A DNA stretch of 48,747 nucleotides from an uncultured Methylophilaceae bacterium (GTDB lineage Bacteria > Pseudomonadota > Gammaproteobacteria > Burkholderiales > Methylophilaceae): contig CAIULB010000024.1 of the NCBI GenBank assembly GCA_903899965.1, positions 1 through 48,747 on the forward strand. Direction: 5' to 3'. A program made the position numbers and the translations under genes. The notes below the pieces were generated by a model that saw nothing but the letters and a program-made list of their open reading frames with translations, was not told the DNA's origin and ran no database searches. Shown in pieces: positions 46,015-48,747 of the stretch (positions within the stretch are counted from its first letter, which is position 1; each line of letters begins with the position of its first letter).

Positions 46015-46962
46015 TTAAGCCGCATGAATATTGAGGAAACTGTTTTGTATTTCAGCGCCCAATTGATTGTTACATTCAATAAATTCGGTTAGAAATTCAT
46101 GCAAACCATTTTGGAAAATGTGATCCATACGGCCGTATTGCAAGCTCGCATTAATCTCACCTGCAATACGTCTACATTCCACATGGCGACCTGTGGTGAG
46201 ATTTTCTAAAATCGCGGTAATTTCGGTAAAACAAGCATGCAAGGAACGTGGCATATCTTTGCGAAGCACTAACAATTCGGCGACACGCCAAGGTTGAATC
46301 GTGTCATTAAAGACCTTTTGATAAGCCTGAAAGGCTGATACAGAGCGGAGTACAGCACTCCATTCGTAGTAATCCACCCCACCGCCGACCTCTTCTTCTT
46401 TTGGTAGCAATAAGTGGTATTTCACATCCAACAATCGCGCGGTATTGTCCGCACGCTCAATAAAAGTACCTAAGCGTAAAAACTGAAAAGCATCATCACG
46501 AAGCATCGTGCCGAAGCTCACGCCGCGGAATAAGTGTGAACGGGCTTTGACCCAATCGCAAAACTCACGCAGGCCATCTAATGCTAAATCTTTCCCCTCA
46601 AACTGGCTAAATTCTAGCCACAGCGCATTGATGTTTTCCCAAGTTTCCGACGTCATCGCAACACGAACAGCACGGGCATTTTCACGCGCACTATACAATG
46701 CAGAGTAAATGCTCGATGGGTTTTCTGGGTCCATCGCGAGGAAGTGAATAACGTTACTCGCTGTAAAGTCAGAAAAGCGCTCTTGAAAAGATTCGGCATT
46801 GCCTGAAATCTCCAGCGCAGGTTGCCACAAAGCGGCTTCACTCAAGGCCGCATTTGGTACCAAAGCCATATTCGCAGTCACATCCAAAATGCGCGCCATG
46901 TTTTCTGCGCGTTCGATATAGCGTGCCATCCAATACAAATGGTTCGCGGTTCTACTTAACAT
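46015..46962 (-). CDS. Alpha-E domain protein (DUF403)
   Basis: This 315-residue all-helical protein carries the alpha-E domain, with the hallmark MLSRTANHLYWMARYIERAENMARILDV at the N terminus and GTFIERADNTARLLDVKYH in the middle. Such proteins always partner circularly permuted ATP-grasp proteins; here the start overlaps the ATP-grasp stop by 7 bases. The biochemical role is not known. Confidence 0.92.
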   Translation of the reverse strand: MLSRTANHLYWMARYIERAENMARILDVTANMALVPNAALSEAALWQPALEISGNAESFQERFSDFTASNVIHFLAMDPENPSSIYSALYSARENARAVRVAMTSETWENINALWLEFSQFEGKDLALDGLREFCDWVKARSHLFRGVSFGTMLRDDAFQFLRLGTFIERADNTARLLDVKYHLLLPKEEEVGGGVDYYEWSAVLRSVSAFQAYQKVFNDTIQPWRVAELLVLRKDMPRSLHACFTEITAILENLTTGRHVECRRIAGEINASLQYGRMDHIFQNGLHEFLTEFIECNNQLGAEIQNSFLNIHAA

Positions 46963-48437
46963 ACAGCCACCTTATCTTTTAATGCTGCGTCAATTGCCGA
47001 CACTTCTTGAGAAGACCTTTCTTGCAAGACCCAAGTATCTTTTGTTCCACCACCTTGCGATGAATTCACCACTAAAGAACCTTCACGCATAGCCACACGG
47101 CAAAGCGCACCTGGCACCAAAGTCACTGTTTCACCAGACAATACAAAGGGACGCAAATCCACATGGCGTGGCGCAATTCCTTGCTCGACTAAAGTTGGGC
47201 AAGTAGAAAGCGCCAAGGTTGGCTGGGCAATATAGTTGCTTGGGTTAGCCAAAACGCGGTCACGAAAATCAGTAATTTCTTGCTTGCTGGCAGTTGGTCC
47301 CACCAACATCCCGTAGCCGCCAGAGCCCTGCACTTCTTTCACCACCAACTCAGGCAGGTTATCAAGTACATAAGCGAGGTCGTCTTTTTTGCTTAATTCA
47401 TAGGTCGGCACGTTAGCTAAAATTGGCTCCTCACCCAAATAGAACTTAATCATTTCAGGCACACGAATATAGGTCGACTTATCATCTGCCACGCCAGTGC
47501 CTACCGCATTGGCGAGGGTTACACCGCCATTGCGATACACGGAAAATAAGCCCGGCACGCCAAGCATACTGTCTGGGTTAAACGCGAGCGGATCGATGTA
47601 TTCATCATCCAAACGGCGGTAAATCACATCCACCCGTTTAGGGCCTTCTGTGGTGCGCATATACACCGCGTTACCTCGCACAAACAAATCTTGACCTTCC
47701 ACCAGCTCAACGCCCATTTGCTGCGCCAAAAATGCATGCTCAAAATAGGCGCTGTTGTAAGCGCCTGGCGTGAGTAATACAACAGTTGGGTCTTTCACGC
47801 CACTTTGTGCCACAGCGCGCAAATTATTTTTGAGCACCTGCGGATAATGCTCAACAGGCGCAATGGAATAACGACGGAATAGCTCAGGGAAAAGTCGCAT
47901 CATCATCTTGCGATCTTCTAGCATGTAAGAAACGCCTGAGGGTGTGCGAAGATTATCTTCTAGCACATAGAACTGATTTTCACCCGTGCGGACAATATCG
48001 ATGCCCGCAATGTGCGCATAAATGCCCCCTGGCACATCCACATCAAACATCTCTGGACGATATTGGCTATGGGTGAGAATGCTTTCAGAAACAAGACCAA
48101 CCTTGATGATTTCGCGGTCGTGGTAGATATCATGCAAAAACATATTGAGGGCGCGCACACGCTGAATCGAGCCTTTGGAAAGCACATCCCATTCTTTAGC
48201 AGCCAGTAAACGTGGAATCACATCAAACGGGATCAAGCGCTCCGTACCTGCATTTTCACCGTACACGTTAAAGGTAATCCCCACACGCCTGAACAAAAGC
48301 TCAGCCTCTTGGCGCTTGCTTTCCAGCTGCTCTGGTGGCACATCGCGCAACCAATTAGCGTAATTGGCGTACAAATCGCGGACGCCTGCTGGGCCAGTAT
48401 TCATTTCATCAAAATAGGTTCTTGTTTGGCTTTGCAT
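46956..48437 (-). CDS. Circularly permuted ATP-grasp type 2 protein
   Basis: This 493-residue protein belongs to the DUF404/DUF407 (CP_ATPgrasp_2) family, predicted to form amide bonds between amino groups and carboxylates at the expense of ATP. Recognisable segments are EDNLRTPSGVSYMLEDR, RRLDDEYIDPLAF, LVVKEVQGSGGYGMLVGP (ATP-binding Lys) and RHVDLRPFVLSG. It is the first gene of the operon ATP-grasp, alpha-E, transglutaminase, Anbu. Upstream lie a palindrome and an IS3-type element. Confidence 0.93.
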   Translation of the reverse strand: MQSQTRTYFDEMNTGPAGVRDLYANYANWLRDVPPEQLESKRQEAELLFRRVGITFNVYGENAGTERLIPFDVIPRLLAAKEWDVLSKGSIQRVRALNMFLHDIYHDREIIKVGLVSESILTHSQYRPEMFDVDVPGGIYAHIAGIDIVRTGENQFYVLEDNLRTPSGVSYMLEDRKMMMRLFPELFRRYSIAPVEHYPQVLKNNLRAVAQSGVKDPTVVLLTPGAYNSAYFEHAFLAQQMGVELVEGQDLFVRGNAVYMRTTEGPKRVDVIYRRLDDEYIDPLAFNPDSMLGVPGLFSVYRNGGVTLANAVGTGVADDKSTYIRVPEMIKFYLGEEPILANVPTYELSKKDDLAYVLDNLPELVVKEVQGSGGYGMLVGPTASKQEITDFRDRVLANPSNYIAQPTLALSTCPTLVEQGIAPRHVDLRPFVLSGETVTLVPGALCRVAMREGSLVVNSSQGGGTKDTWVLQERSSQEVSAIDAALKDKVAVC

Positions 48438-48549
48438 GATGACTCACCGTTTTACTCTTGAAGTATTCCTTAAGACAAAAGCAATCGGCGTGCCACCTCT
48501 TAAAACCCAGCTTAAAGAGGCGAGAATTGAGGATGAAAGACTTGCTGAG

Positions 48550-48592
48550 CACTATTTAAGTGCGGGTGTTTTTTCCCTGCACTTAAATAGTG
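48550..48592. repeat. Perfect 14-bp inverted repeat (hairpin)
   Basis: CACTATTTAAGTGC and GCACTTAAATAGTG flank a 15-base loop GGGTGTTTTTTCCCT, in which GGG and CCC can extend the stem past one bulged T. It lies 112 bases upstream of the Anbu-operon start codon and just before the IS end. There is no T-tract after it on either strand. The rest of this gap (48438-48606) holds no credible gene. Confidence 0.75.
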
Positions 48593-48606
48593 AAATTAAG
48601 ACTGGT

Positions 48607-48747
48607 TGGACTTCCCACACTATGGTAGACACCGTTATAGTTTAATTAAACATAGCGGAGGTAATGATGGCAAAAGAACGATTTGCTGCAGAGTTTAAAT
48701 CTGAAGCAGTGAGGCAGGTGGTTGAGCGGGGTTATACGGTTGCAGAT
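48607..48747 (+). mobile_element. IS3-family insertion sequence, left end (second element)
   Basis: A probable left inverted repeat begins TGGACTTCCCACACTATGG at about 48607 and is followed, 60 bases later, by an IS3-type orfA with a good ribosome-binding site. The end sequence differs from that of the element at the window start (TGAACTGACCC...), so the two are different IS elements. The exact left boundary is an estimate. Confidence 0.7.
48667..48747 (+). CDS. IS3-family transposase OrfA (3' truncated by window edge)
   Basis: The 27 visible residues, starting MAKERFAAEFKSEAVRQVVE and ending RGYTVAD, are the typical beginning of the IS3-family OrfA helix-turn-helix protein. GGAGG lies 5 bases before the ATG at 48667, a better distance than for the adjacent ATG at 48664. 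The gene runs off the window. Confidence 0.88.
   Translation, partial: MAKERFAAEFKSEAVRQVVERGYTVAD

Noticed and set aside
48436-48645. Plus-strand 69-codon frame at the right end
   Set aside because: It begins at the start codon of the divergent ATP-grasp gene, runs through the palindrome and into the IS end, has no ribosome-binding site and resembles no protein I know.

Overview
The window looks like chromosomal DNA from a Gram-negative betaproteobacterium. My best guess is the methylotroph family Methylophilaceae (Methylotenera-like). That placement rests on overall protein character, modest GC content and the gene order rpoE-rseA-rseB-rseC-degP-lepA-lepB-rnc-era-recO-pdxJ-acpS; it is inference, not a database result. 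The window holds about 50 genes, mostly housekeeping. It opens inside the transposase of one IS3-family element and closes inside orfA of a different IS3-family element. I see no rRNA, tRNA or CRISPR array.

Layout. 1-768: 3' part of an IS3-family element, apparently inserted in the loop of a terminator. 800-3726 (minus): thioredoxin-like protein, nitroreductase, old yellow enzyme and pirin. 3831-4304 (plus): tadA, ended by a strong bidirectional terminator. 4364-8372 (minus): a BI-1 family membrane protein, then a tight unit of a signal-less YkuD-fold protein, two peptide-type ABC permeases and nagZ, which together look like peptidoglycan-peptide recycling. 8401-8598 holds the decayed remnant of a nuclease-like gene. 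8601-11105 is glgP, with a perfect inverted repeat just upstream. 11292-13181 is htpG, interrupted by one in-frame TAG although it keeps a near-perfect heat-shock (sigma-32) promoter. A 40-residue DUF3149 membrane protein is divergent from it.

13495-24576 (minus) is a long run of co-oriented genes: rpoE, rseA, rseB, rseC, degP (envelope stress), lepA, lepB, rnc, era, recO, pdxJ, acpS, tcdA. rpoE has a likely autoregulatory ECF-type promoter. 24777-26405 (plus) is nadB. Convergent to it at 26392-28366 is a three-gene bufferin/HvfABC-type RiPP operon: a Cys-repeat precursor, a DUF692 multinuclear iron enzyme and a DUF2063 partner. Its precursor has non-canonical core motifs, and the operon has its own ECF-type promoter resembling the rpoE one. 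28461-34897 (minus) is a complete rnfABCDGE electron-transport operon followed by nth and a DUF1841 gene.

35166-38135 (plus): dapA, bamC and an MBL-fold hydrolase. Then come a tiny Ala/Pro-rich lipoprotein, roxA (JmjC ribosomal oxygenase), slyD and mutS. 43097-43905 (plus) holds two unrecognised secreted proteins, followed by a DUF2721 protein on minus. 44385-48437 (minus) is the Anbu proteasome-homologue operon (ATP-grasp, alpha-E, transglutaminase, Anbu). A perfect 14-bp palindrome and the left end of the second IS3-family element close the window.

The most interesting items are the bufferin operon with its atypical (D/E)GxC repeats and putative sigma-E-like promoter, the amber-interrupted htpG, the cytoplasmic YkuD protein in a putative muropeptide recycling operon, and the Anbu operon.
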